Notes: a model not told the origin generated them from the letters alone. Positions 1 to 9,570 are shown, counted from the stretch's first letter. The stretch: DNA of 64,000 nucleotides from Streptomyces tanashiensis (GCF_014648895.1 NZ_BMRZ01000012.1:124001-188000); one strand, 5' to 3'. Translations and numbers: made by a program.

Positions 1-743
1 AGGCCACGGCCATCGGCCTGGGGCGAGCCGGCGCCGACGTGGTCGTGAACTACGTGGCGGGCCGTGAGGCCGCCGAGGAAGTGGTCCAGGAGATCGCTTC
101 GTTCGGGGTGCGCGCGGCGGCGTACGAGGCGGACGTGTCCCAGGAGGACCAGGTCACGGCCATGATGGACCGCATGGTCGAGGAGTTCGGGACCATCGAC
201 ATCCTGGTCGCCAACGCGGGACTGCAGCGGGACGCCCGGCTCACCGACATGACCCTCGCCCAGTGGCAGAAGGTCATCGACGTCAATCTCACCGGTCAGT
301 TCCTGTGCGCCCGGGAGGCGGCCAAGGAGTTCCGGCGCCGCGGCGTGGTCCCCGAGGTGTCCCGCGCCGCCGGGAAGATCGTCTGCATGAGTTCGGTGCA
401 CCAGATCATCCCGTGGGCGGGCCACGTCAACTACGCGTCCTCCAAGGGCGGTGTGCAGATGATGATGCAGACCCTGGCCCAGGAGCTCGCGCCGGAGAAG
501 ATCCGGGTGAACGCGGTCGCCCCGGGGGCGATCAGGACGCCGATCAACCGTGCCGCCTGGGAGACGCCCGAGGCCCGCGAGGACCTCCTGAAGCTGATCC
601 CGTACGACCGGATCGGCGACCCCGACGACATCGCCCACGCCGTGGTCGCACTCGCCTCCGACCTCATGGACTACGTCGTGGGGACCACCCTCTACGTCGA
701 CGGCGGGATGACCCTCTTCCCGGGCTTCGCCACCGGCGGCTGA
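1..743 (+). CDS. SDR family oxidoreductase (5' end cut by window)
   Basis: This is the C-terminal part of a classical short-chain dehydrogenase, probably a soluble NAD(P)-dependent glucose 1-dehydrogenase-like enzyme. The reading frame is open from base 3, so the N-terminal Rossmann glycine motif lies mostly outside the window. Visible family marks are VANAG after beta-4, the Ser of CMSSVHQ, the NYASSKGG Tyr/Lys catalytic pair, the RVNAVAPGAIRTPIN segment and the C-terminal YVDGGMTLFPGF. About 247 residues are present, close to a full family length, so only a short N-terminus is missing. The cydA start is 36 bp downstream on the same strand, so co-transcription is possible. The substrate cannot be deduced. 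Confidence 0.88.
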   Translation, partial: ATAIGLGRAGADVVVNYVAGREAAEEVVQEIASFGVRAAAYEADVSQEDQVTAMMDRMVEEFGTIDILVANAGLQRDARLTDMTLAQWQKVIDVNLTGQFLCAREAAKEFRRRGVVPEVSRAAGKIVCMSSVHQIIPWAGHVNYASSKGGVQMMMQTLAQELAPEKIRVNAVAPGAIRTPINRAAWETPEAREDLLKLIPYDRIGDPDDIAHAVVALASDLMDYVVGTTLYVDGGMTLFPGFATGG

Positions 744-778
744 CCCTCTTCCCGACGTCACGAACAGCGAAGGCGTGT

Positions 779-2263
779 ATGCCCACCTCGTTCCACCTGC
801 TGGCGGATGCCCCGGCCCAACTCCTGCCGGCCCGGGAACTCATGGCCTTCACCCTGGCGTCCCACATCATCCTGGTACCCCTGGGCGTGGCCTTCCCCTT
901 CATCACCCTCGTGATGCACTACCGCGGTCTGCGGCGCGAGGACGCCACGGCACTGCTCCTGGCGCGGCGCTGGTCGGCCGTCATGGCGGTGCAGTTCGCG
1001 CTGGGCATCGTCACCGGCACCGTGCTGTCCTTCGAGTTCGGCCTGCTCTGGCCCGGGCTGATGGGCCGGTGGGGTGATGTCTTCGGCATCGGATTCGGCG
1101 TCGAGGCCTGGGCGTTCTTCCTGGAGGCCGTACTCATCGCGATCTATCTGTACGGATGGCGGCGGCTGAAGCCCCGTACGCACTTCCTCCTCGGGCTGCC
1201 CCTCCCGGCTGCCGCGCTGCTCGGGGCGTTCGGCATTCTGGCCGCCAACTCCTGGATGAACACGCCCCAGGGCTTCTCCCTGGACTCCGCGGGCAACCCG
1301 GTCGACGTGAACGTCTGGAAGGCGATCTTCACGCCCATGTTCGGGCCGCAGTACTGGCACTTCGTCGTGGCGATGGTCCTCACCGCGGGCTTCGTGGTGT
1401 CCGGCGTCTACGCCGTGGGCTGGCTGCGCGGCCGCCGGGACCACTACCACCGGCTCGGCTTCGCCGTCCCGTTCACCATCGCCGCGGTGGCCACTCCGCT
1501 GCAGTTCGTCCTGGGCGATTCCCTCGCCCGGTCGGTGTTCCACAAGCAGCCGGTGAAGTTCGCCGCGCTGGAGATCGTCTGGAAGACCGACACCCGGGTA
1601 CCGGAGTACCTCTTCGGGCGCCTGAACGAGGACGGCAGCGTCTCGGGCGGCATCAAGATCCCGTTGCTCGACTCCGTCCTGGCCGGATTCAGCCCGGACA
1701 CCGAGGTGAGGGGACTGACCTCCGTGCCGGCGGACCAGCGCCCCACGGCCGTGCAGGCGACCATCGCCCACTGGGCCTTCGACCTCATGGTCCTGATCGG
1801 GTCCGCACTGGTGCTGCTCGCCCTCTGGTACGGCCTGGTCTGGCTGCGGCACCGACGGCTTCCCGCGTCGAAGTGGTTCTACCGCTCCGCGGCCTGTGCG
1901 GGCGTCGCCTCCGTCGTGGCCGTCGAGGCGGGCTGGATCGCCACCGAGGTGGGGCGCCAGCCGTGGATCGTCTACCAGAACATGCGTGTGGCCGAGGCGG
2001 TCACGTCCACCCGCTCCACCACTCTCTGGATCATGCTCGCCGTGGTGATGTCGGTGTACGTGTTCCTCTTCGCCTCGTTCCTCGTCATCCTCCTCAAGAT
2101 GCGTACGCGCTGGCGGCTCGCCGACGAGCAGCGGGCGGCAGGAGGGCCGTCGCCTCTCGCGCCGGAGACGGACACTCCCTACGGACCACGGTCGCCCGTC
2201 CCCGCGGGTGACGCCCCCGCTCCGGACGGCGGAGCCTCCGGGGCGGAAGGCGGCCGCCGATGA
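779..2263 (+). CDS. cydA: cytochrome bd ubiquinol oxidase subunit I
   Basis: This is the haem-carrying membrane subunit of cytochrome bd quinol:O2 oxidoreductase, a high-affinity terminal oxidase (494 aa). Visible marks are the N-terminal haem-ligand region ASHIILVPLG (H29), a second His in QYWHFVVAM (H194), the GRQPW signature near residue 393 and about nine hydrophobic segments. The periplasmic Q-loop is short, as in the CydA short-loop/CIO-like class. The C-terminus ends in a Pro/Gly/Ala-rich polar tail of about 50 residues. I chose ATG 779 because the family sequence begins there; the open frame runs further upstream only as a shadow of the SDR gene. It overlaps cydB by 4 bp (ATGA), so the two are translationally coupled. 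Confidence 0.95.
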   Translation: MPTSFHLLADAPAQLLPARELMAFTLASHIILVPLGVAFPFITLVMHYRGLRREDATALLLARRWSAVMAVQFALGIVTGTVLSFEFGLLWPGLMGRWGDVFGIGFGVEAWAFFLEAVLIAIYLYGWRRLKPRTHFLLGLPLPAAALLGAFGILAANSWMNTPQGFSLDSAGNPVDVNVWKAIFTPMFGPQYWHFVVAMVLTAGFVVSGVYAVGWLRGRRDHYHRLGFAVPFTIAAVATPLQFVLGDSLARSVFHKQPVKFAALEIVWKTDTRVPEYLFGRLNEDGSVSGGIKIPLLDSVLAGFSPDTEVRGLTSVPADQRPTAVQATIAHWAFDLMVLIGSALVLLALWYGLVWLRHRRLPASKWFYRSAACAGVASVVAVEAGWIATEVGRQPWIVYQNMRVAEAVTSTRSTTLWIMLAVVMSVYVFLFASFLVILLKMRTRWRLADEQRAAGGPSPLAPETDTPYGPRSPVPAGDAPAPDGGASGAEGGRR

Positions 2264-3318
2264 CCGCCGACCTCATCGCCGTGGTGCTGCTCCTCGCCGT
2301 GGCCGCGTACGCCTCCGCGGGCGGCACCGACTACGGGGCCGGCTTCTGGGATCTGACGGCCGGGGGCGCGGAACGCGGAAGACGGCCCCGATGGCTCATC
2401 GACCACGCCATGGCCCCCGTGTGGGAGGTCAACAACGTCTGGCTGATCTTCGTTCTCGTCGTCATGTGGACCGGATTCCCCCCTCTGTTCCAGACCGTGT
2501 TCACGGCGATGTGGCTCCCCTTGGCACTGGCTGTCGTGGGCATGGTCCTGCGCGGCGCCGGCTTCGCGTTCCGCAAGCCCTCCCGGCGGCTCGCCGGCCG
2601 ACGGCTGTACGGTGCCGTGTTCGCCGTGGCCTCGGTCGTCACGCCGTTCTTCCTCGGGGCCGCCGTCGGCGGGGTCGCGTCAGGGCGGGTGGCGCCCGGT
2701 ACCGAGGCCTCGGTGGACGCGTGGGCCAACCCCACCAGCGTGATGTTCGGGCTGATCGCCATCGCGGCGACGGCCTTCGTCGGCGCGGTCTTCCTCACGG
2801 GGGACGCACGCCGGTTCGGCGCGACGGATCTGGTCGGCTACTTCAGGTGGCGGGCCCTGGGCAGCCTCGCCGTCCTCACCGTCCTGGCCGTGATCACCGG
2901 GTTCGTCACCCACGAGGACTCCCCCTACGTGTGGCACGGGCTCACGCACGGTCTGGGGCTGCTCTTCGTCGTCCTGGCCGGAGCGGCCGCCCTCGCGACG
3001 GCCTGGCTGCTCCTGCGGACGCCCGGCGCGTGGATGCGCGTCACGGCGGTCGGGGTCGTCGCCTCCGCCGTCATCGCCTGGGGCATGGCCCAACGCCCGT
3101 ACCTCCTCCCCACCTCGCTGACCGTGGCCGACGCCGCGGGCGCGCCCGCGACACTGACGTGGCTGGCGATCGTCACCCTGGTGGCCCTCGTGCTCGTCGT
3201 GCCGGCCGTCGTCCTCCTCTACTGGCTGGACACCCGCGGCGAGCTGGAAGAACTCACCGACGCCGAGCTGCGCAGAGGAAGCGGCACGGACGGCGAGAAC
3301 ACGGCACCGAGCGGCTGA
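2260..3318 (+). CDS. cydB: cytochrome bd ubiquinol oxidase subunit II
   Basis: This is the second integral-membrane subunit of the bd oxidase (352 aa), partner of the preceding CydA. It starts with a hydrophobic helix and has the DYGAGFWDL segment typical of CydB, followed by WEVNNVWLIFVLVVMWTGFP and about eight membrane spans. The start is fixed by the ATGA overlap with cydA. The cydDC exporter genes needed for bd assembly are not next to it in this window. The next gene, an antiporter, begins 47 bp downstream on the same strand. Confidence 0.95.
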   Translation: MTADLIAVVLLLAVAAYASAGGTDYGAGFWDLTAGGAERGRRPRWLIDHAMAPVWEVNNVWLIFVLVVMWTGFPPLFQTVFTAMWLPLALAVVGMVLRGAGFAFRKPSRRLAGRRLYGAVFAVASVVTPFFLGAAVGGVASGRVAPGTEASVDAWANPTSVMFGLIAIAATAFVGAVFLTGDARRFGATDLVGYFRWRALGSLAVLTVLAVITGFVTHEDSPYVWHGLTHGLGLLFVVLAGAAALATAWLLLRTPGAWMRVTAVGVVASAVIAWGMAQRPYLLPTSLTVADAAGAPATLTWLAIVTLVALVLVVPAVVLLYWLDTRGELEELTDAELRRGSGTDGENTAPSG

Positions 3319-3365
3319 CCGCCCGCTCCCCCTCTCGCGCCCGAAATCCCACGAAGGAAGCCGCT

Positions 3366-5141
3366 GTGACCGACGACGAGATCCTTCTCGGACTCGCCCT
3401 GACGGTGGTGCTCGCCACCGGCTCGCAGATCCTGGCGAGCAGGCTGCGCCTCCCGGCCCTCATCATCCTGCTGCCGGTCGGGTTCGCCGCCGGCGCGATG
3501 ACGGATGTCATTCATCCGGACAAGCTGCTGGGGCCGGCCTTCTCCGACCTGGTGTCGCTCTCCGTCGCGGTGATCCTCTACGACGCCGGACAGGGGCTCG
3601 ACCTGCGCAAGCTCGCCGGCCACACCCGGGGGATCGTGGGACGACTGCTGGCGTACGGGGTGCTGCTCACGTTTCTGGTCGTCGCGACGGTGTCACCGGC
3701 GATGTTCGACATGCCGCTGCGCGTGGCCGCGATGCTCGGCGTGATCCTCGTCGTCTCGGGCCCCACGGTCGTCGGTCCGCTGCTCGACTTCGTGCGGCCG
3801 ACCGACAAGGTGCGACGCATTCTCATCTGGGAGGGGACTCTCACCGACCCGATCGGCGGCATCCTCGGCGCGCTCACCTTCCACGCCATCGCCACGACGC
3901 ACCAGGTCGACATCGGCCGGGGATACCAGCTGGGGCAGTTCGGTCTCAGCCTGCTCGTGGGGCTGGTCGGCGGGGCCGCGGGGACCGCGCTGCTGTGGTT
4001 CACGCTGCGGACCCTTCGGCTGGGCGAGACCCTCGGTACGCTGGCTCAACTCGCCACGGTGATCGCCGTATCGGCGGGCTGCGACATCGTGCGGGACGAC
4101 ACGGGGCTCATCGCCGCGATCGTCACGGGTCTGGCCGTCGCCAACATCCGCGGCTTCGACATGCCGGCCCGGCGCCCCTTCTTCGAGACCCTGGTCCAGC
4201 TGATCATCGGGCTGCTGTTCGTCTCCATCTCCTCCACCGTCACCCCGGCATCCCTGGTACCGGTGCTCCTTCCCGCGCTCGCCCTCATCGTGATGCTCGT
4301 CCTGGTGGTGCGGCCGCTCGTGGCCTTCGCCGCGACGGCGCGCTCGGGGCTGGGCCGAGGAGAGCGGATCTTCATCGGGTGGATGGACCCGCGCGGCATC
4401 GTCGCGGCGGCCACGGCATCGACGTTCTCCGCCAGCCTGGTCCAGCGAGGGGAGAGCGGGGCCGCGAAGATCCTTCCCGTCACGTTCCTGGTGATCGTGG
4501 GAACGGTCCTGCTCTACTCGCTGACGGCCGCCCCCATGGCCAGACGACTGGGCGTCGTCAAACCGGCGGGCACACGCATCCTCCTGGTGGGCGGCGAGGC
4601 CTGGGTGGTCGACCTGGGAAGGGCCCTGCGGTCGGCGGGACTTGACGTGCTGATGTGGGCGGGGCTCGACGAGGAGCGGGAACGGATCAAGGCGACGGGG
4701 CTCGACCTGGCCAAGGGCGATCTGCTGGCCACGGCCATCAACCCCGGGGCGCGGCTGGAGGGAGTGACGGCCGTGTTCCTCGCCACGGACGACGACGACT
4801 TCAACGCGCTCGCCTCGGTCGTGATGCAGGACAACGTCGAGGGTCCCGTCTACCGGGTCGGCCCCCCGCACGACAGCCATGGAGTGGTCGCTCCCTACAC
4901 CGGCGGCGACATCCTCTTCGGCCGTTCCCTCGTCCGTCACGTCCTGGCCGAGCGCTACGAGCAGGGCGCCCGGTTCGTGGTGCAGCCGGCCTCCGCCCCG
5001 CTGCCGCCGGAGCAGGAGACCCTCTTCGTGGTACGGGCCGACCAGCGGCTGGTCCCGGTCACCGAGAGGCAGGAGACCGTCCTGCAGGAGGGCGACACCG
5101 TCGTTCTCCTCGGTGCCGTCCCGCCGGCCGGCGGACAGTGA
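3366..5141 (+). CDS. NhaP-type cation:proton antiporter with C-terminal TrkA domains
   Basis: This is a monovalent cation/proton antiporter of the CPA1/NhaP2-KefB class (591 aa), an inner-membrane protein that exchanges Na+ or K+ for H+. Residues 1-390 hold about 12 hydrophobic segments with conserved SGPTVVGPLLDFVRP and WEGTLTDPIGG stretches. Residues 400-510 look like a TrkA-N Rossmann domain (TRILLVGGEAW). The C-terminal 80 residues look like TrkA-C, so cytosolic ligand gating is likely. The start is a GTG preceded by GAAGGAAG. It follows cydB by 47 bp and may belong to the same transcript, linking respiration to ion balance. Whether it prefers K+ or Na+ is not visible. Confidence 0.88.
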   Translation: MTDDEILLGLALTVVLATGSQILASRLRLPALIILLPVGFAAGAMTDVIHPDKLLGPAFSDLVSLSVAVILYDAGQGLDLRKLAGHTRGIVGRLLAYGVLLTFLVVATVSPAMFDMPLRVAAMLGVILVVSGPTVVGPLLDFVRPTDKVRRILIWEGTLTDPIGGILGALTFHAIATTHQVDIGRGYQLGQFGLSLLVGLVGGAAGTALLWFTLRTLRLGETLGTLAQLATVIAVSAGCDIVRDDTGLIAAIVTGLAVANIRGFDMPARRPFFETLVQLIIGLLFVSISSTVTPASLVPVLLPALALIVMLVLVVRPLVAFAATARSGLGRGERIFIGWMDPRGIVAAATASTFSASLVQRGESGAAKILPVTFLVIVGTVLLYSLTAAPMARRLGVVKPAGTRILLVGGEAWVVDLGRALRSAGLDVLMWAGLDEERERIKATGLDLAKGDLLATAINPGARLEGVTAVFLATDDDDFNALASVVMQDNVEGPVYRVGPPHDSHGVVAPYTGGDILFGRSLVRHVLAERYEQGARFVVQPASAPLPPEQETLFVVRADQRLVPVTERQETVLQEGDTVVLLGAVPPAGGQ

Positions 5142-5165
5142 ACCCCGCAATCCGGCTGCGTGCGG

Positions 5166-7013
5166 CTAACTTCCGCCCCCGCGCGCTCCATTGAGCTTCG
5201 CGTTCAGGGTGATGGCCGCGTCGATCAGCGCCAAGTGCGTGAAAGCCTGGGGGAAGTTGCCCAGCTGTTGTCCCGTCAGGGCGATCTCCTCGGAGTACAG
5301 GCCCAGGTGGTTGGCGTAGGTGAGCATCTTCTCCAGCACCAGCCGGGCCATGTCGGTGTGTCCGGCCCGCGCCAGGGCGTCGACGTACATGAACGTGCAC
5401 AGGGAGAACGTGCCCTCGGAGCCGCGCAGTCCGTCGGGTGACGCCTCGGGGTTGTAGCGGTAGACCAGGCTGTCGCTGACCAGTTCGCGGTCCATCGCGG
5501 CCAGGGTCGTCCTCCACTTCGGATCGTCCGGCGTGATGAAGCCGACCGTCGGCATGCGCAGCAGCGAGGAGTCGAGCACGTCGTCGCCGTAGTGCTGCAC
5601 GAATGCCCGCTTCTCGGGGTCCCATCCCCGGCTGAGGACCTGCGCGTAGATCTCGTCGCGCGCGTCCACCCAGCGCCCGCGGGCCGCGGGACGGCCGTCG
5701 TCGTAGGCGATCCGCAGGGCGCGGTCGAAGGCGACCCAGGACATCACGCGGCCGTAGGTGAAGTCCTTCCGGCCGCCGCGGGTCTCCCACAGCCCTTCTC
5801 CGGGCTGGTCCCAGTGGTCGACCAGCCAGTCGAGCAGCGTGTGCAGCGCCTTCCAGCCTCCGGTGTCGAGATGCATGCCGTGCCGGTGCGCGAAGTAGAT
5901 GCTGTCGAGCGCCTCGCCGTAGATGTCCAGTTGGAGCTGGCTCGCGGCTCCGTTGCCGATGCGGACCGGTGCGGAACCGCGGTAACCCTCCCAATGGTCC
6001 AGGGTCTCCTCGACCAGGTCGGAGGTGCCGTCGACGCGGTACATGATGTTCAGCGGCCCGGTGCCGTTCGCCTCGCCGGCCTTCTCCTTGACGCGGTCGT
6101 GCAGCCAGACCATGAACGCCTTCGCCTCCTCCGTGAAGCCCAGGCCCAGCAAGGCGTACACCGAGAACGAGGCATCGCGGATCCAGGTGAACCGGTAGTC
6201 CCAGTTGCGCTCGCCCCCCACCTGCTCGGGCAGCCCCGTCGTGGGGGCGGCCACCAGGGCGCCGGTCGGCGCGTAGGTCATGAGCTTCAGCGTCACGGCC
6301 GAACGTTCCACCGCCTCCCGCCAGCGGCCCTCGTAGGTGGACTGGCCCAGCCAGGAGCGCCAGAAACCGACCGTCTCGTCGAAGAGCCGGTCGAACTCCC
6401 CCACCCGGACCTCGTGCGGCGGCCCGCCGGGGGAGGATTCCAGGATCATGCCGCGCTGCTGCCCCGCCCGCAGGGTCAGACGGAAGCGCAGGTCCTTGTC
6501 GCCCGAGAGGTCGGTCAGCAGCCGATCGTCCTGCGGCTCGCGGACCGCGTGGACGGCGAGGTCCAGGTCCTCCGAGGTGAAGAGGGCCCCGTGCTCGGTG
6601 AGGTGCAGCTCGTGGGGCTTGCGCCCGTAGTCGAAGCGCGGGGCGATCTCCCCTTCGAAGGTCATGCTGCCCCGCACACAGCGCAGCATGCGGACCAGAC
6701 GGTGCCGGTCCGTCGCCGTCGTGCCGGTCACCGGCATGAAGTCGACCACCTCGCCCGCCCCGGCCTCGGTCATGAAGCGCGTCACCAGCACGGCGGTGTC
6801 CGGGTGGTACAGCTGCTTGGTGGTGTAGGCGTCCGCGGCCGGCCTGACGGTGAAGTGGCCGCCCTTCCGCCGGTCGAGCAGGGCGCCGAAGACGCTGGGC
6901 GAATCGAAGCGCGGACAGCAGAACCAGTCGATCGTCGCATCGGTGGTCACGAGGGCCGCGGTCTGCAGATCACCGATGAGGCCGTGGTTCTCGATCAGGG
7001 GATAGTCGTCCAT
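5166..7013 (-). CDS. glycoside hydrolase family 15 protein (trehalase/glucoamylase-like)
   Basis: This is a cytoplasmic GH15 enzyme of 615 aa with no signal peptide. The N-terminal segment IENHGLIGDLQTAALV and TIDWFCCPRFDSPSVF are hallmarks of actinobacterial GH15 trehalases and glucoamylases. WDYRFTWIRDASFSVYAL and the later WVAFDRAL and EGTFSLCTF segments belong to the (alpha/alpha)6 barrel, and SEEIALTGQQLGNFPQAF near the C-terminus is typical. In mycobacteria this subfamily includes trehalase, so trehalose turnover is the best guess, but other alpha-glucosides are possible. It converges on the antiporter with a 24-bp gap and is divergent from the DUF2254 gene. I saw nothing recognisable in the intervening 7014-7278. 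Confidence 0.9.
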   Translation of the reverse strand: MDDYPLIENHGLIGDLQTAALVTTDATIDWFCCPRFDSPSVFGALLDRRKGGHFTVRPAADAYTTKQLYHPDTAVLVTRFMTEAGAGEVVDFMPVTGTTATDRHRLVRMLRCVRGSMTFEGEIAPRFDYGRKPHELHLTEHGALFTSEDLDLAVHAVREPQDDRLLTDLSGDKDLRFRLTLRAGQQRGMILESSPGGPPHEVRVGEFDRLFDETVGFWRSWLGQSTYEGRWREAVERSAVTLKLMTYAPTGALVAAPTTGLPEQVGGERNWDYRFTWIRDASFSVYALLGLGFTEEAKAFMVWLHDRVKEKAGEANGTGPLNIMYRVDGTSDLVEETLDHWEGYRGSAPVRIGNGAASQLQLDIYGEALDSIYFAHRHGMHLDTGGWKALHTLLDWLVDHWDQPGEGLWETRGGRKDFTYGRVMSWVAFDRALRIAYDDGRPAARGRWVDARDEIYAQVLSRGWDPEKRAFVQHYGDDVLDSSLLRMPTVGFITPDDPKWRTTLAAMDRELVSDSLVYRYNPEASPDGLRGSEGTFSLCTFMYVDALARAGHTDMARLVLEKMLTYANHLGLYSEEIALTGQQLGNFPQAFTHLALIDAAITLNAKLNGARGGGS

Positions 7014-7278
7014 CTTGAGCCCCTTTCGGCCCCGGTAGACAACGATCGGGCGCCGTGGCGCGGCACCCGAGGACGTGATCCGGGCGCCATTCGGCCAGCT
7101 TAGGCCGACAGGGTCGTCCCGTCCTGGCGAGCCGGTCGCACCGGGCGGCGACGGGAGCTCCGCCGCTGCGCCGCCCCGGGAAGGGCTCTACCGTGGGAGG
7201 GCAGCGTTCCCGCCGAGGGAGCCCGCGGTCTCGTGTGCCTCATGAGCACCGGACTCCTCCGGGTGAAGGAGGCGTGAC

Positions 7279-8565
7279 GTGGGCGTCCTGACGTCCTGGG
7301 CAGCCAGGTTCAGGCTGCGGCAGTACATCAAGGCGAGTCTGTGGATCGTGCCGCTGTTCGGTCTCGTCCTCGGCGTCCTGCTCGCCGAGCTCGCGCTCGT
7401 CGCCGACAGCACGGACCGGCCGCCGAGCGGCTGGCACTACTCGGCGACGACGGCGAGCGGCGTGCTCTCCGCCATCGTGGGGGCGATGGTGGCATTGCTC
7501 GGATTCGTCGTCACCATCGGCGTACTCGTCGTGCAGCAGGCGACGGGAACCCTCTCCCCCCGCTACATGCGCCTGTGGTACCGGGACCGGCTGCAGAAGG
7601 CGGTGCTGGCGACCTTCACCGGGACGTTCGCGTTCGCGTTCTCCTTGCTGCGCAGCGTCGAGACCGACTCCGTCCCCGACCTCGGGGTGACCCTGGCCGG
7701 CGTGGCGGTGGCCGTCAGCCTCGTCCTCCTGCTCATCTACCTCAACAGGTTCACCCACAGCCTCAGACCGGTGGCCATCGCCGAACTGGTCACCCGCATG
7801 GGAGAGGCCGTCTTCACGAGCGGGGCCGCGGCCATCCGGGACGCGGCGCCCCGCGGAGACGGAACCGTGCCGTCCGACGGTCCGGTGATGCGCGTGCGCA
7901 CCGGAAGCGGTGGAGCCATCCAGGCGTTCGACGTGGCCGGGCTGGTCGCGGAGGCGGCGCGCCACGACTGCGTCTTCGTCGTGACCCGGCTGATCGGCGA
8001 TTTCGTGCCGCCCGGCACGGTCCTCATCGAGGTCCACGGGGGCACGTCGAAACCGGACCCGGACCGGGTGACCGATCTCGTCGCCCTCGGGTCCGAGCGC
8101 ACCATCGAACAGGACCCCGCCTTCGCCCTGAGGGTCCTCGTCGACATCGCCATCAGGGCCCTCTCGCCCGCGGTGAACGACCCGACGACCGCGGTGCAGG
8201 TGGTCAACTACATCGAGTCCTTCCTGCACACGGTCGGCAGTGCACGCCTCCCCGGTCGTTATGTGCTGGCCGATCGCGACGGGCACGCCCGGCTGGTGCT
8301 CCCGGGGCGTGACTGGGAGAACTTCCTTCAGCTCGCCGTCTGCGAGATCCGCGAGTACGGAGGCTCCTCCGTGCAGGTCTGCCGTCGGCTCCGCGCCATG
8401 CTCGAGGACCTGCTCGGCATCCTGCCGCAGTCTCAGCACGCCGCCGTGCGAGCGGAGATCGGCCTGCTGCGGGAGTCGATCGAGCGGGAGTTCACCGACC
8501 CGGCCCGCCGGGCCATCGCGCAACAGCCCGACAACCAGGGCATCGGCGGGCGGTATCCCTCGTAG
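7279..8565 (+). CDS. DUF2254 membrane protein
   Basis: This is a predicted inner-membrane protein of the DUF2254 family, 428 aa. About four transmembrane helices occupy residues 15-160; between the second and third lies the conserved VQQATGTLSPRYMRLWYRD stretch. The remainder is a soluble domain containing the conserved ALSPAVNDPTTAVQVVNYIE segment. The GTG start at 7279 is preceded by GAAGGAGGCG. The function is unknown; a mechanosensitive or transport role has been suggested for similar proteins only by topology. It is closed by a strong hairpin at 8582-8622. Confidence 0.85.
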   Translation: MGVLTSWAARFRLRQYIKASLWIVPLFGLVLGVLLAELALVADSTDRPPSGWHYSATTASGVLSAIVGAMVALLGFVVTIGVLVVQQATGTLSPRYMRLWYRDRLQKAVLATFTGTFAFAFSLLRSVETDSVPDLGVTLAGVAVAVSLVLLLIYLNRFTHSLRPVAIAELVTRMGEAVFTSGAAAIRDAAPRGDGTVPSDGPVMRVRTGSGGAIQAFDVAGLVAEAARHDCVFVVTRLIGDFVPPGTVLIEVHGGTSKPDPDRVTDLVALGSERTIEQDPAFALRVLVDIAIRALSPAVNDPTTAVQVVNYIESFLHTVGSARLPGRYVLADRDGHARLVLPGRDWENFLQLAVCEIREYGGSSVQVCRRLRAMLEDLLGILPQSQHAAVRAEIGLLRESIEREFTDPARRAIAQQPDNQGIGGRYPS

Positions 8566-8581
8566 GGGGCTTTGGACGCGG

Positions 8582-8622
8582 CCGGGTGCCCGGAGGAGGC
8601 GTCGCTCCCTCCGGGCACCCGG
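8582..8622. terminator. bidirectional intrinsic terminator hairpin
   Basis: A perfect 15-bp stem (8582-8596 pairs with 8608-8622) with an 11-nt loop lies between two convergent genes, the DUF2254 gene and the lipid kinase. It has no U-tract, which is usual for Streptomyces terminators. Confidence 0.8.
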
Positions 8623-8647
8623 TGTGCCGGGCCCGACGGGCCCGCGG

Positions 8648-8670
8648 ACGTCCTGGTCAGGCCAGGACGT
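8648..8670 (-). terminator. hairpin spanning the lipid-kinase stop codon
   Basis: A 9-bp perfect inverted repeat (8648-8656 with 8662-8670) has its 5-nt loop over the stop codon of the lipid kinase gene. It probably acts with the 8582-8622 hairpin as part of the termination region. Confidence 0.45.
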
Positions 8671-9538
8671 TCAGAGCGGCGGGCCGCACCCTGAGCGTCA
8701 CCGGCAGGGTCGCGTCGACCTCGCCGTCCGCTCCGTACGGGAGGGGGCGGTCCGCTTCGAGGCGGATCTCCTTGCCGCGCAGGATCTCGACCTCGGGCCG
8801 GTTCACGTGCACGCCTGCCTTCAGTTCGTTCATCATGGCGAAGAAGAGACGTTTCGGAGCCTGCTTGATGACCACGACGTCGAGCATCCCGTCGTCGACG
8901 CGTGCGCCGGGTGCGACCTTCCTCCCGAAGCCGTAGTAGCCCGAGTTCGCCACGACCACGGTGTAGCCGGTGCGCTCGTGCCTCACCCCGTCGATCGTGA
9001 CGCGGTACGCGGCCGGCTTCCACGCGAGGACCGCTCGCAGGCCGCCCGCGTAGTACGACGCCGCGCCGCGCAGCAGGCGGGAGGCGTTGGCGTGGCGGTT
9101 GGCCACCGCGTCGACGCCCGCGTACACGCTTCCGAGGACGCAGGTCCGCTCGTGCACGGCGGATTCCACCTCGATCGTGTCGACGGCCCGCGGCTCCCCG
9201 TGGAGCAGCGTCTCGACCAGCCGCGGGGCGTCGGTCGGGAGGCCCAGGGCGCGCGCGAAGTCGTTGCCGCGCCCCGCGGGGACCAGGCCGAAGACCGTGT
9301 CCGTACCGCTGAGCGCACCGCCGACGCAGCCCGCCATCCCGTCACCGCCGACGGCGAGCACGACGTGCCCCTGTGCCCCGGCGTCCAGGGCGAGCTCGCG
9401 TGCGTGCTCCAGGCTGCGGCTGTAGACGGTGTCGAGCCTCGCGCCCGCCTCCCGCAGCAGACGGGCCAGCGGGAGCAGACCCGCCGTGCCGCTGGAACCC
9501 CCTGCGGTGGGGTTGACGACGGCGGTGAACTGTCGCAT
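8657..9538 (-). CDS. diacylglycerol/sphingosine kinase family lipid kinase
   Basis: This is a DagK/YegS-type lipid kinase of 293 aa that phosphorylates a hydroxyl lipid such as diacylglycerol. The N-terminus VVNPTAGG, the nucleotide-binding GGDGM and the GRGNDFARALGLP motif are all present, and GVRHERTGYTVVVANSGYYGFG lies in the second domain. ATG 9538 is preceded by GGAGG at good spacing. It lies 32 bp downstream of the alkyl-DHAP-synthase-like gene on the same strand, which suggests an operon and a joint role in glycerolipid or ether-lipid metabolism. The exact lipid substrate is not visible. Confidence 0.9.
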   Translation of the reverse strand: MRQFTAVVNPTAGGSSGTAGLLPLARLLREAGARLDTVYSRSLEHARELALDAGAQGHVVLAVGGDGMAGCVGGALSGTDTVFGLVPAGRGNDFARALGLPTDAPRLVETLLHGEPRAVDTIEVESAVHERTCVLGSVYAGVDAVANRHANASRLLRGAASYYAGGLRAVLAWKPAAYRVTIDGVRHERTGYTVVVANSGYYGFGRKVAPGARVDDGMLDVVVIKQAPKRLFFAMMNELKAGVHVNRPEVEILRGKEIRLEADRPLPYGADGEVDATLPVTLRVRPAALNVLA

Positions 9539-9570
9539 GGATCTGGCCTCCGGGCGAGCAGAAGTAGGGT

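Noticed and set aside
5121..5134. 14-bp palindrome near the antiporter stop as a terminator
   Set aside because: It has no loop, lies inside coding sequence and has no extended stem.
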